Shown here: piece by piece, positions 1 through 10,517 of the stretch
How positions within the stretch are numbered: position 1 is the stretch's first letter
Layout: each line of letters starts with the position of its first letter
Assembly: GCF_030867095.1 (NCBI RefSeq)
Contig: NC_081824.1
Location: 254,635,956 to 254,699,955 of the forward strand
Direction: 5' to 3'
Source of the DNA: Alligator mississippiensis
Taxonomy: Eukaryota; Chordata; Crocodylia; Alligatoridae
Length of the DNA: 64,000 nucleotides
Translations under genes and position numbers: made by a program
The notes under the pieces: model-generated
Told to the model about the DNA's origin: nothing
Database searches by the model: none
What the model saw: the letters and a program-made list of their open reading frames with translations, nothing else

Positions 1-59
1 GGAGCCTTCTTCTATAACAATATACAGGATTAGACTGGTCTGCAGGGCTGGCCTATGGC

Positions 60-540
60 CAGACCTGGGCACTGGCTCTGGAGTCATGTGCTGGGTTGGA
101 CATGCTAGTTCTGTAACTGTGAGCTGCGTCAGACCCAGCATGCAGTTCCAGAGGCAGCAGGCAGGGTTGGACCCATTGCATGGCTTGACACCTTTACAGC
201 TAGATTGGGCTCTGCCTCATGGCCCCAGTGATGGCCCAGTTGGATCAGACCAGCCCATGGGGTTAGGGCTGGCACATGAGTCCCAGCCCTGGTACACAGC
301 CCCTGGATCCCAAGCCCCAAGCCCTGGCCCTTGGATCCTGGATCCCAAGCCGCCAACCCTGGCACATGGGCCCCAGCTCTCAAGCTCTCAGCCTGGCCCC
401 CAGCCCCCAAGTCCCCAGGCCTGGTTTTTGGCTCTCACGCCTCCATCCCCAGTACACAGCCCCCAGTTCCATGCACCCATCCTCTAGCATGCAGGCCCCA
501 GTCACCAGCTCTGGCAGGTGGTCCCGAGCCCCAAATATTC
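60..540. repeat. GC-rich degenerate minisatellite-like block
   Basis: C-rich and G-poor on the plus strand, with imperfect short repeats of phrases such as CCCAAGCC, CCTGG and GGCACATG. Several overlapping reading frames stay open on both strands, which is expected from the skewed composition because stop codons are rare in it. The block stops abruptly near 540, where ordinary AT-rich DNA resumes. It may be the interior of a larger repeat that begins upstream of the window. No protein family is recognised. Confidence 0.45.
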
Positions 541-660
541 TAGACCTCAAGTGCATATTTGTATTCCAAGGTAAGGCTTTATTTTCCTTCTTGAGGCCTT
601 CCCAAAATAGAGTGCATGTTATATCCAGGAGGGTGTTATATGCTTGTTAATATGGTAAAC

Positions 661-2650
661 CTCTAAGTGCCACTTAGGAGCTCACGGGAGAATAGGATTT
701 CTGTTTTTCATTTGTTAAATGGTACTTCCCTTACTCACAAGGTGTTGTGAGGATAAATAGGCTTAAATCTTTTCAGAGGTATTGCCATAGATATTTTTAT
801 ATTCAACAGCCTGTCATTTAGGATGCAGTTCATACTAATAACAAAAGACATTTATACCCAGATGTTAGATAGCACCTTCATATCAGCCCTGTGGGTGGTC
901 AAAGATACTCCTTTTATTGACATTTGCCAAAGGTCACAGAAGCTTGCAGTAGAGCTGGGAAGAGAAATCAGAGGTCCTGACCTTGTGGTCCTACTGTGTA
1001 TTACCACTACAATCATACTCCTCTGAGGAATGCTTGACTTCCTCTTCCACATCTTACACATCTACTGAGTAACATCCTTCCTAATTACATCTATGAATTG
1101 AATGGAAGACTTCTCTTCAGAATTTTTTCCAGTAGAATTTCCATTGTCTTTAGAAGAGTTGCAGAGTAGTCAGAAATGCTTTCAATCACTATTTGGACTC
1201 TGAGAAGAGACTATGTGTTAATACTTAGTGACACAAGACTTCAGTTAGTCCAGAAGAGGTGACTGAGGAAATGCTGTCAGGTTTTCTTTCCTGTATGGAA
1301 GCAGAGCAACAGCTTTTAGTTCCTAGCCATATTTTGGAGACGGTAATGCTCCTTTTCCCTAAAATACCAGCCAAGAGATGGACAACAGAGACAAAAGGTT
1401 AGACATGGAACACATCTTATTTAGGTTAGTCTCTAATTAGAAGTTGGCTGACACCAAGACCCTGGATCTGATAAAACAAAACTTTGGGAGTGTTGAAACC
1501 AGATACCGTGTTCAGATAGTGAACCAGCTCCCACTGAAGACTGGCATTGTGTTTACTTGGAACTGAATGAGGGAAGAGGGGGCTTTGTGGCTAATGCTCA
1601 TTTTATTTTTGCTCAGACTCCCCATGCCAGTCAAAGAAGAAATGACCCAAAGTTACTATGCGTTGGTCTGCATGAAACGTTTTCTGCTTTTTCATCTCTT
1701 TTCAGAGGAACGGAGAGGCATTTTGTAACTTTCAGGCTTAAAGAAGTAGGAAAAAAGGAAAAGGAAAAAAAAAAAGGACAAGTAATCACATCAAGGTCTA
1801 CTTCATTCAGTATTCTTCATCTCTATCACAAATCTATAAACAGTCTCAGAAATATTCCCATGTGGTTTCTAGCAGTGACTGAAGCCACATATTTACATTT
1901 CCTAACCATAAATGGAAACCATTACAAAACTCAGCGAAGAGCTATGCATTTCATTCATCTGCTCCCCTTTTGTCTTTGAAAAATAAACACTATTTCAAAA
2001 GCCTGAATGCAGAATTACTATAATACTGTAATGGAATTCCCTACATCCTGCACCATTACCGGCTCCTAGCAGTGGTATCTCTGTCAAGTCTTCAACTGCC
2101 CTACCCCCAACTTTGGCCTGCATAGCAGCCTGAAATCAATGGAAGATGTATCATCTTTTACAGCATGTAACTTACTTAGGCTCAGTCCTTTCATTGAGCC
2201 TCCATTCGGGCAGCAAAATCCCCAAACCTCACTACGGATTGTGAATATTAGCCACAGTCTAGCCCATGTTGCATACCTCAGAACTGCAGTTTCCATGGCC
2301 AAGTGCACCAGGTGTCTAATCGTGTGGCATAGGCCATGGTGCCTTCACCTCCACTGGGGTGGAATTTGACAAGTCTTCCATCCTTAGACCTAACCCTAAG
2401 CTCCAGCAACCTATGCTTCTCCTGCTGGTTCGACCAAACCTGCTCTTCTTTCCTTTTTAGAGTATAATCAATTGTATCCTGTGACCAGGCAACCAAAGTG
2501 CCCTTTAATTTGTAGTAGAAACAAACCACCATAGTGGGCAGAAAAATATTTTGGGCCAAAAGCAAATAACGAGTTTTTGGTTCATCTGTATTACTTATAA
2601 AAGACTAAACATTTTTTTTTCGGGTCAGCCTTAAAGGAGAAAATATTTTT
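661..2650. other. Unannotated unique-looking DNA
   Basis: No transposon ends, RNA gene or coding exon recognised. A short A-rich tract lies at about 1750-1780. The 140-codon open frame at 1557-1979 has no recognisable domain and no good splice signals around it. Confidence 0.5.
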
Positions 2651-2691
2651 ATCTTGTTGGGTTTTTGGTTGTAGCTGTGTTGGTCTAAGAA

Positions 2692-2978
2692 CATAGGCAG
2701 GCAAGGTTCTTTGAGTACATGTGATATCTTTTATTAGACCAACTGAGTAGTTGGGAAAAAGTTCTCTGCAAGCTTTCTGGCACAATTTCCCTTCTTCAGA
2801 CATAGGGAGTCTCTGCTGGTCTGAGTCTACTTCATTCAGATAGACTCAGACCAGCAGAGACTCCCTATGCCTGAAGAAGGGTGACTGTGCCTGAAAGCTG
2901 GCAGAGAACTTTTTTCCAAGTATTCAGTTGGTCTAGTAAAAGATATCACATCTACTCAAAGCACCTTGGCTGGCTATA
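2692..2978. repeat. PLE-end hairpin 1 (head-to-head inverted repeat)
   Basis: Two 138-bp arms, 2692-2829 and 2841-2978, are imperfect reverse complements separated by an 11-bp spacer (cttcattcaga). Each arm runs from a CTGAAGAAGG motif near the centre, through AGCTKGCAGAGAAC, to a TTGGTCTARTAAAAGATATCA segment and then CCTTGCCTGCC-like sequence at the outer edge. The outer motif is the same one that ends PLE copy 1 near 36880, so the structure looks like two PLE termini joined head to head. The left side carries an extra GTAGCTGTGTTGGTCTAAG stretch (2671-2690). Arms differ at scattered positions, so this is old. Confidence 0.75.
2871..2896 (+). ncRNA. Hammerhead-like core in hairpin 1
   Basis: CTGAAGA (2871-2877) is followed, after a 15-nt segment that can pair AGG with CCT, by GAAA (2893-2896) and GCT. 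The CUGANGA and GAAA boxes flanking stem II are the conserved core of the hammerhead ribozyme, and hammerheads are known from PLE terminal repeats. Stems I and III and the cleavage site were not demonstrated here, so activity is only a hypothesis. The same boxes recur at 19638, 36785 and 53058. Confidence 0.35.
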
Positions 2979-4883
2979 TTTTTATCATTTTTTTTTTAAA
3001 GTGAAAAAGTAAAAAAAAAAAGAAAAAAAAAGGCTTTTTGGGACAAATAAAAGTTTTGTTTTGATTAGGAGGGTTTTTTTTCTGGAAAATTTTAAAAAAT
3101 AAGAAGCATTTCTTTAAGTTGGTAAGAACTGAAATGGCTTGAAAGTTTTGAAACCAAAGAAAATACCTCCGACTATTTTTTTTTATTTTTTCTGTTTAGA
3201 TCTTTCATCTTTCAGCTGAAAATAATGTAATAAATTTGATACAAATCAATGAATGCTTCAGTCAATCTAAACCACACTTTTCAAGCCCCCCCCAAAATGT
3301 TGACCACAAAATTTACCTGACTCCAATCTGTATGCCTAAAGCTTTACCATTTCCTAATGGTAACTGAGGGAAACCTAACTTCTTCAGTCAATGCTAATGT
3401 GTACACATCAGTCCAGTACCCCAGAACAAGTTCTCCTGGCCCTGTACCTCCTTTCTACATATACTGTTAAGAAAGTATTCCTTTTTAAAACTTAGTACAC
3501 CCTTTTCATGCTTCTCTATTTCTGGGCCATACCCCATCTGATGAACAGCTAGTTTTGAAAGTTAGCCGTGGGGGAGAGAAAACGGTCAAAGAAAAGTAAT
3601 TTTTCTACAAACATTTTAGAGCTGCTAAAAAACAATATCCAGAATTGACTGTTTTCTCTCTCCCACAGCCAAACTTCAAAACTAACTGTTCATAAGATAG
3701 GGTACGGTCCAGAAACTTTTTCCCCACAAGCACTTATTTTTTGGTTTCCTACTAGTTTTTCCTTACAGCCCCTTGAAATACATTGACCCCATGAACAGCC
3801 AAATCACAAAGCTGGTATCTTGTATTACTAAAGAGTAGCTCCACTTCCATCACACCTCTTTCAAAAGGTCAGACATTCAAAATTAGGTATATGCATAAAT
3901 TTGTACGTGCTCAACATATACAGGGATACATGACACATGCTAGTAAACCAGATATTTGCACTCCCATGCAATCAGCAAATCATTCACATACCTAATTAGT
4001 GGATGCACAGTGGATATTTGCTTATGTAAGTTAAATGCCAAGGCGAATTTGAAAATGAGATGGCCTGTCATAGAAAATCTGGCTCATGCTGATTGTCCTT
4101 TACAAGTTTATTGGATATTGAGTAAAACATTTTCCACTTTATTTTGAACAACATTGTTTCTGATGGGAACCATTTGTTTTCATTTGGCATGGGTTAATGG
4201 ATCCATGTTAAGGATAAGCTAATCTGGGGATCTGCATGACTTTGTTTTCCAAACATTTTATTTTAATTTGAATACATGCAGTTCAGTAAAAATGAAATTC
4301 ATCTGTGGCAAGCTGGAGGAGACATTGCTAAGTCAATCTGTATAGGTTTTACATCATATAAAGGAATGCCAGGAGATACTCAACATCTCGTTTGTAACCT
4401 CTGCACAGATCTTAACAGAAAGTGACATATCTCATAGATTTACTGAAAGGCTGATGATTTTGTGAAGTCACCAGTACATACTGAATAAAATATGTTTCGG
4501 TGGTTCAGCTGGACTGTACTCTGATCTTAGTTATTTCTAACATGTGTGAAGAAGAGGGCCCTTCTGATTTTCTCTTATTTTGTGAGCTTTTCCAACAACA
4601 AAACACCATACATTTAAGTTCATGAATGGAAGAAACTATTTTCTTCTGCTTCCAGTTATAAGTGATCTTGCATAAAAAGCTTTTGTCAAAAAGTGTAAGC
4701 AGTTAAGGAATCTTGGCATGAAACTGGGACAAAAATGAACATTTTTTTAAGATCTGATAAATAACTGGTGGCTACAGTGGTTGATATCTGACTGTGAATG
4801 CTTTTAGAAAGAGTGGGATTTCAAAGAAAACATATATCATTTCACCATGGCTAGGGACAGAAGTTACACATAAAGTGGTATGA
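2979..4883. other. Unannotated AT-rich DNA
   Basis: A- and T-rich tracts at about 2988-3110 and 3175-3195. The stretches 3540-3670 and 3650-3720 contain short reverse-complementary phrases (agctagttttgaaagttag against ctaactgtt-like sequence), possibly a decayed foldback. Nothing else recognised. Confidence 0.4.
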
Positions 4884-6422
4884 GTGATCAGCAGGATCCT
4901 GGTTTTCTCTGTTTAAAAATGGCAAATTCTGTAATAAAAATAGCAAATTCTCTAATAACGCTCCCCCCTGACAATCTTCCTTTTTTTCACAACTAAAATG
5001 AAACACCACTAAATATATTGGTATCAGTTGAATGCAATGTTTTATTGATAAATTTACAATTTTAAAGCAATTTGGAAGCCTACCAGTGCTTCAATTACTA
5101 TGATAAAATAAATTGTAAATACCAATACATTTTGGCATTTGATTTGGGTTTTTTATTATGGAAAAATCAGAGCTCCCTCTGCACCCTTTGCTCACAAGGA
5201 TGCAGGTCCAGCTGCAGCTGTCCTCCCCCCACTGCTTTGTGGCACTGAACAGCCTTGATATGCTGGTGTCCTGCCCATGCCATTGCCCCTCACTCCCAGG
5301 TTACAGCCTTCCAGCCCTGCTGGTGCCCTTCATTCCCAACACACAGCCCCCTGGCCCTGTTGGTGCCCCTCAGTCCCAGGCCACTGCCCCCCAGCTCTAC
5401 TGGTGTCCCTCACTCATGACCCCTGCCCCCCACCACCCCACCAGCCCTGCATAGCTGGGCCCTGTAGCTGCAAGGGCTACAGAGCCAGGGACCTGGGTTC
5501 ACAGCACCCTGCCCCCCCAGGAGCTCCTGTGCTCCAGCTGCCACCTGCAAGAGGTGGTGGCTGCTGCGGCCAGAGCAGAGTGCAGAGCCTGGCTCCCCCT
5601 TTCCCATGGGCAGCATGGCTGGATAAGAGCTCATGGGGGAGTGGTGGATGTGGGCTGCTCGCTGCAGGCTCATGACTCCCTGCCCTACTGTCTCCATGGT
5701 CCAGCAGGTAGGACCCGGCATGGCAGGGCACAGCAGGGTGGGGAGGCACTCCCTGCCTGCCCGGCAGCAGTAGAGGATACAACTACAGGGCAGGGAGCCC
5801 CAAGCCCGCATCTTCTCCCTCCCCATACACAAATCTGGGGGGTATGTGCCCCCATGTCCCCCTGGAGTGTGCACAGTGGCAGGGAGCCAGCCCCCCTGCC
5901 ACCCTGCAGATGAGCCACCCATGGTGCTGTCCTGCTCCCTGGTCAGGCCCTGTGGCCGTGTATTCCTGCTCCAGCCCCGAAGCCCCAGGCCCCATTCACC
6001 ACCCTGGGTAGGCAGCACTGCCAGCCTCAGCCCCAGCCCTACCCAACTCCCTCCCTTCCTCCCTCACTATGGGGTCCTCAATCCCCTCCTCCTCCCAGAC
6101 TTACCATGGGGAGCTGTGGGAACTGCTCTCCATGCTGCCTGGCTGCCACATACATGTATGCACGCACATGTGCATGTGGCGCCCCCTGCCTGATTACCCT
6201 CTTTCTACTCCCTTCCAGCCCCTTTCAGGCTGAAACTCTGCCAGCCTGCAAGGGAGGGGACACCTGCTGTTTTCCCTATTTTTCTCCTTAAAGAAAGAAT
6301 ATCCTTAAAATACATTTTTCTCCTTAAAGAGAGAATATATGTTTTTCTCCTTAAAGTGAGACAATCCGCATTTTACTGTGTTTTTTCATGGTGAGCAGAA
6401 AACCAGGATCCCTGGTGATCAG
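4884..6422 (+). mobile_element. H1: hAT-like non-autonomous element with 8-bp TSD
   Basis: The element spans 4892-6414 and is flanked by a perfect 8-bp direct repeat, gtgatcag (4884-4891 and 6415-6422). The left end begins CAGGATCCTGGTTTTCTCTG and the right end is its inverse, ...AGAAAACCAGGATCCCTG. Terminal inverted repeats starting CAGGG plus 8-bp duplications are the hAT hallmark. Inside are a 5' AT-rich part (paired GCAAATTCTSTAATAA repeats, then TTTTATTGAT), about 1 kb of GC-rich proline-coding-like repeat, and three TTTTTCTCCTTAAAG units before the 3' end. There is no transposase, so it would depend on one in trans. Three relatives lie at 8694, 30661 and 38743, all in the same orientation. 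Confidence 0.85.
6281..6356 (+). repeat. Triplicated 3' subterminal unit of H1
   Basis: Three copies of a TTTCTCCTTAAAG unit at about 6281-6293, 6316-6329 and 6343-6356. H2 has one copy in the corresponding place and H3 about two. The unit count varies between members. Confidence 0.7.
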
Positions 6423-6445
6423 AAATCAGTCCAAATCTGTAACAC

Positions 6446-6566
6446 AACAGAAGTTCAGTACACATAAATTGCTCTCAAAGTGGCTGAAATGGTTTAAGAT
6501 AAACCTGGATAGATGTAGTATCAGACTTCACTGATTTAGATTAAATCAGTTTACTGAACTTCTGTC
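6446..6566. repeat. Short inverted repeat, possible MITE remnant
   Basis: aacagaagttcagtacac (6446-6463) and gtttactgaacttctgtc (6549-6566) are reverse complements at 15 of 18 positions and are separated by 85 bp. This could be a small hairpin element or the end of a larger decayed one. No target duplication was found. Confidence 0.4.
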
Positions 6567-7584
6567 CCAGATCCCCCAGCTTCCCATGATGCTTTGTACC
6601 TTCCATGCACATTCCCCTTGCAGGGTGGGCAGGCTAGCCTTGGTCCAAGCTGTCTGCTCCAGTTGAGCAGGGAGGCATGCTCTAGTGCCCCCTGGCTTCT
6701 GGCCTGGGCTATTGTAGGCATGTGGCTGAATTTCCAGAATCAAAAGTGAATGTCTGTTCACTTGCTTATTGGTTCAGTCTACGTAGCTTAGACTAACTGG
6801 TAAAGATTGAATTAATTCAGCCTCAGGCATTTTGACTGTCTGTACTTAGCCCAGAGGTTTAGGAATTCACCATTGTCACTCTATACTGATGTTTGCTAGC
6901 TCACAGAGGCCACCTATACTCTTTTTGGTGGTCTAATTAGAATCAAGGACCACTATTAATATAACTGTCATCAGCAAATACATGTGGTTCCAATTGATGG
7001 GATCCTGGGTTATAGCAGAAAGTCATGTTATTAGTCCCCAAGTGCTTGATCTACCATTTTGTACTACTGCATTTCAACCCATTTCTATGATTGCAGTCCT
7101 TAGAGGCTTCTAGTTATTTCTGTATAGTATCTCAATACTCCTCTGTTTTGACAAGGTTTCCTGGCTGTGCCTCATCAGCAAATATCATTAGCACAAAATC
7201 ATTTTGAAAATATGAAATAAGATCAGTCTCAAGAATGCAACTAGTAACCTCCTGCCAACATACTTGACCTATTAAAGCTACCCTTGCTATCTACCCCTTT
7301 AGACAGTTCTTTACCCACTTTACATTTTTCTTCATCTTAACTAATAATTTCTCATGTCATGAGGTACTGTATTATGTGGTAAAGTCCATATAGGTAAGAT
7401 TTCTTGTATTTCCTTTGTCCAGAAAAAACAATCATTTTGATAGATGCTTGGTTAATTTTGCATGATTTACCTTTGGTAAATTAATGCTACATTTTATCCT
7501 ATTTTCCATATACCTTTATGCATTTTTATTGCTCTTTCCTTCAGAATTTGTTCTAAAGTCTTGAATAGGATCAGGGTTGGTCTA
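6567..7584. other. Unannotated unique-looking DNA
   Basis: No element ends, RNA genes or exons recognised. Confidence 0.4.
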
Positions 7585-7587
7585 AAA

Positions 7588-7940
7588 GGGCATGTCTACA
7601 TGTGTATTTAATTTTAAATGAGCTTAAATTTACTGCGCAGTAAGTTACTGTGCAGTAAGTTACCGTGCAGTAAGCAGGAATAGGCTGGCGTTTATACATG
7701 CAGGCTTTAAAGCTCATTAACACTGTGTGTGGACTGACTTGGGGTCAACATGTACATTACTGTGCAGTAACAAATCAGGTGTAAATTTGATACCTGCATG
7801 ATGCAGGTATCAAATTTATGCTCATGTCAACTTAAGTTGCCATATTTACTGTGCAGTATGGACATGCACATGTAGGCGTGCACCCATACTGAGCAGTAAT
7901 GTCAGTTAATATCAGTAAATGCACATGTGTAGATGCACCC
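7588..7940. mobile_element. D1: GGG-TIR (Harbinger-like) MITE
   Basis: The 353-bp element starts GGGCATGTCTACATGTG and ends CACATGTGTAGATGCACCC, which are imperfect terminal inverted repeats. Flanking trinucleotides are aaa (7585-7587) and aca (7941-7943), a near match to a 3-bp duplication. Inside, a near-palindromic 14-mer TTACTGYGCAGTAA recurs at 7630, 7645, 7660, 7757 and 7856; the first three are spaced 15 bp apart. A second inverted repeat, AAATTTGATACCTGCAT with its complement, sits near 7785-7820. Assignment to PIF/Harbinger rests on the GGG terminus and the 3-bp duplications of sister copies. Confidence 0.75.
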
Positions 7941-8685
7941 ACAGGTTTGTAGATTTCTCAAACCATTATTCCTTTCTTGAATCTTGGTACTATATTTATT
8001 ATTTTTCACCCTTAAAGTACTTGTCTTTGCTCCATGTGGAGAAATACTTGCTACCACACTTGCAAATTTGTGTTCCAGTTCTCTCAGAATTCTGGAATGA
8101 AGATTACCCTTTTCTCCTGACTGGACTGTGCTGAGCTTCTCTGGGACAAAAGGGCTCTAAGACACAGCTGCTTTCCCTGAATCCCAGCAGGATGAGGTTT
8201 TCTGTCTTTCTCATCACTCTAGAATGTGAGTGCTGCACAAACATGAATATATTTTTACATCTCCCTGTGAGATGAGGGGATTGTTATCCTCTTTAAGTTG
8301 TGAATTTGAGACAAACACAGATTATAGTCAAACAATGGCACATACTGGGTGCTTAAAAACATAAAGTACTTTTTTAGTTTAAAGCACAAATCCCATTACT
8401 TAAGGTGTTGCAAAGGTGAGCCCAGGATCTCAAGTCAGACAGCCCAAAAGCATACAATTAGTGATGACCTCTGCAAAGTTTGGTACGGCTGATTTGCCCA
8501 GCACCACAGCTGGATACAACAAATGAGGCATAGTCCCACAGGCAACTGTTTGATTCCTCCAGTTCTCAGGGTGGTGGTACTACAGAACAAAAGTGACATG
8601 CATTTAACATCTGTATTAAAATGGAGATAGAGGGGGAGGGACAGAGGAGACAAGGCTGCACAGGAGCCTATCCCTATTTCTGCCA
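7941..8685. other. Unannotated DNA
   Basis: No recognisable repeat or gene between D1 and H2. Confidence 0.4.
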
Positions 8686-8816
8686 CACATAACCAAGGAT
8701 GCTGGTTTTCTCTGTTTAAAAACTGCAAGTTCTCTAATAAAAAATAGCAAATTCTCTGATTAACCCCCCCAAAATCTGTGTTTTTCCATGATTAAAATGA
8801 AACACCACTAATATAT

Positions 8817-8832
8817 GTGTGTGTGTGTGTGT
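8817..8832. repeat. (GT)n microsatellite
   Basis: Uninterrupted GT repeat at the left border of the block nested in H2. Confidence 0.9.
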
Positions 8833-9123
8833 ATACTAGCCAATTGCCCATCAAGAATGACAGGGGGTAGGGAGGAGGGGGCTGGGAAGGAGTGCCGCCA
8901 CCTAATGCCCAATGCTGCCGCTGTTCTGCCTCTTGCAGGGATCAGGGTGGGGGACCCAAGGCCAGTGCTGCTGGTCTGTGCTCCCCCACCTCCTGTCTGG
9001 TCCTTGGCACTGCTTGCAGGGAGCAGGGTGGGGGAGCCGAGGCCAGCACTGTTGGCCCCAGCTCCCCCATCCTCTGTCCTCGGCACGGCTTCAGAACCAT
9101 GGCAGTGCTCCCGTACTCTTGGA

Positions 9124-9162
9124 GCACTCTGATTGGCTGTTTCCATCAGCCAACCAGAGTGC
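9124..9162. repeat. Hairpin with 16-bp stem inside the nested insertion
   Basis: gcactctgattggctg (9124-9139) pairs with cagccaaccagagtgc (9147-9162) at 15 of 16 positions across a 7-nt loop. Both arms contain a CCAAT-type pentamer or its one-base variant. An AATAAAG follows at about 9164. Confidence 0.8.
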
Positions 9163-10517
9163 GAATAAAGCATTACAGATAGACAGACAGGCTTAGGCTT
9201 TTATAATATTAGAACTGGTATCTGTTGAACACGTTTTATTGATATATTTGCAATTTTAAAGTAGTATGGAAGCCTACCAGTGCCTCAATCAGTATAAGAA
9301 AATAAATTCCAGATACCTATAACTGTTGGTGTTTGATTTTGGATATTTACCATGGAAAATCAGAGCTCCCCCTGCCCACTTCAGTCATCAGGATGTGGGT
9401 CCAGCTGTGGCTGTCTCCCCTCAACTGCTTCATGGTGCTGAGCAGCCCTGATATGCTGGTGCCCTGCACATGCCAATGCCCTTCACTCCCAACCCACAGC
9501 CCCCCCAGCCATGTTGGTGCCCATCATTTTCCACCCACAGCTCCCTTAGCCCTGCCGGTGTCCCTCATTCCCCACCCACAGCCCCTCACCCCTTCAGTCC
9601 TTCCGGAGGGGGCCCCCAGTTGCCAGGTCTACAGGGCCAGGGACCCAGGTCCACAGCCCCCTGCCCCACATCAGTGACTGAGCCCTAGCTGCCACCTATG
9701 GGAGGCGGTGGATGCTGTAGCCAGAGCAGAGTGTGGAGCCTGGCTCCCTACACCAAGGGTGGCACAGCTGGAGCAGAGCCCATGGGGGGGAGGGGGGCAG
9801 TGGATGCAGGCTGCCCGCTCTGGGTTTAGGGCTCCCTGCCCTGCTTCCCTCTCCCTGGGGGCCTCTGCAGCCCAGCAGGTAGGACCTGGCATAAAAGGGC
9901 AGAGCAAGGCAGGGAGGCTTGGTGCTGCAGTTGGGAGCCCCGTGCTGCCATGGCGAGGCGCTCTCTGCCCACCTGGCAGCAGCAGGGGTTACAACTTCAT
10001 GCCACAACACTTGCTGCTGCTGGGTAGGCAGAGGGCACGTCACCATGGTGGTGCAGGGCTCCCAGCAACAGCAGCAACCCTCCCCACCCCTCTCTGCTCT
10101 GCTGTGCTTTGTCCTGTCTGCCCTTGGGGTGAGGGCAGCAGGGCAGGGGGCCCTGATCCTGCAGTGGGCAGCCCACATCTGGTGCCCCACTGCACGTAAA
10201 TCTGGGGGGCCTCACTGTGAGGGCCTCAATTCTACGTGCCACCCCTGCCCCCCCCGCCTCTCCCCCACTTGCTTGCAGGAAGCTGTGGGAGCTGTCTCCA
10301 CGCTACCTGGCTGCCATGTACATGCATGCGAGCGCACATGCACATGTTGCCCCCCTTGCCTGATTGCCCTCCCCCTTCTCCCCCCAGCCCCTTGCAGGCT
10401 GGAACTATGCCAGCCTGCAACAGAACACCTGCTGTTTTCTGCGTTTTTCTCCTTCAAAGGAGAAAAATCTGTATTTTTTCCATGATTAAACAGAAAACCG
10501 GGATCCCTGCACATAAC

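Larger units (their letters stand above)
8811..9213 (+). mobile_element. Insertion nested in H2
   Basis: H1 and H3 read straight from AACACCACTA into GGTATC, but H2 has about 400 bp between these points. The block begins with a (GT)n run (8817-8832) followed by TATACTAGCCAATTGCCCAT and ends with AGATAGACAGACAGG...TTATAATATTAGA. It holds a strong hairpin at 9124-9162. The family is not recognised. A clean duplication at its borders cannot be resolved because the host site is AT-rich. Confidence 0.65.
8686..10517 (+). mobile_element. H2: hAT-like non-autonomous element with perfect TSD
   Basis: The element occupies 8694-10509 (1816 bp) between perfect 8-bp repeats cacataac (8686-8693 and 10510-10517). 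The left terminus is CAAGGATGCTGGTTTTCTCTG and the right is ...CAGAAAACCGGGATCCCTG. It is colinear with H1 and H3 except for a foreign block of about 400 bp at about 8811-9213. The interior is GC-rich with C-tract direct repeats (about 9470-9600). The 3' end holds a near-palindrome, TTTTCTCCTTCAAAGGAGAA, at about 10445-10466. No transposase-like sequence is visible. Confidence 0.87.

Noticed and set aside
5410-6018. 202-codon minus-strand frame in H1
   Set aside because: Antisense to the GC-rich repeat, not preserved in H2 or H3, and without a recognisable domain.
7630-7673. CRISPR-like array (three 14-bp repeats at even spacing)
   Set aside because: Repeats are too short, spacers are about 1 bp, and the host is a vertebrate; they are transposon subterminal motifs.
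9696-10190. Overlapping plus and minus frames of over 160 codons in H2
   Set aside because: Both strands are open over the same GC-rich repeat and neither has a family motif.
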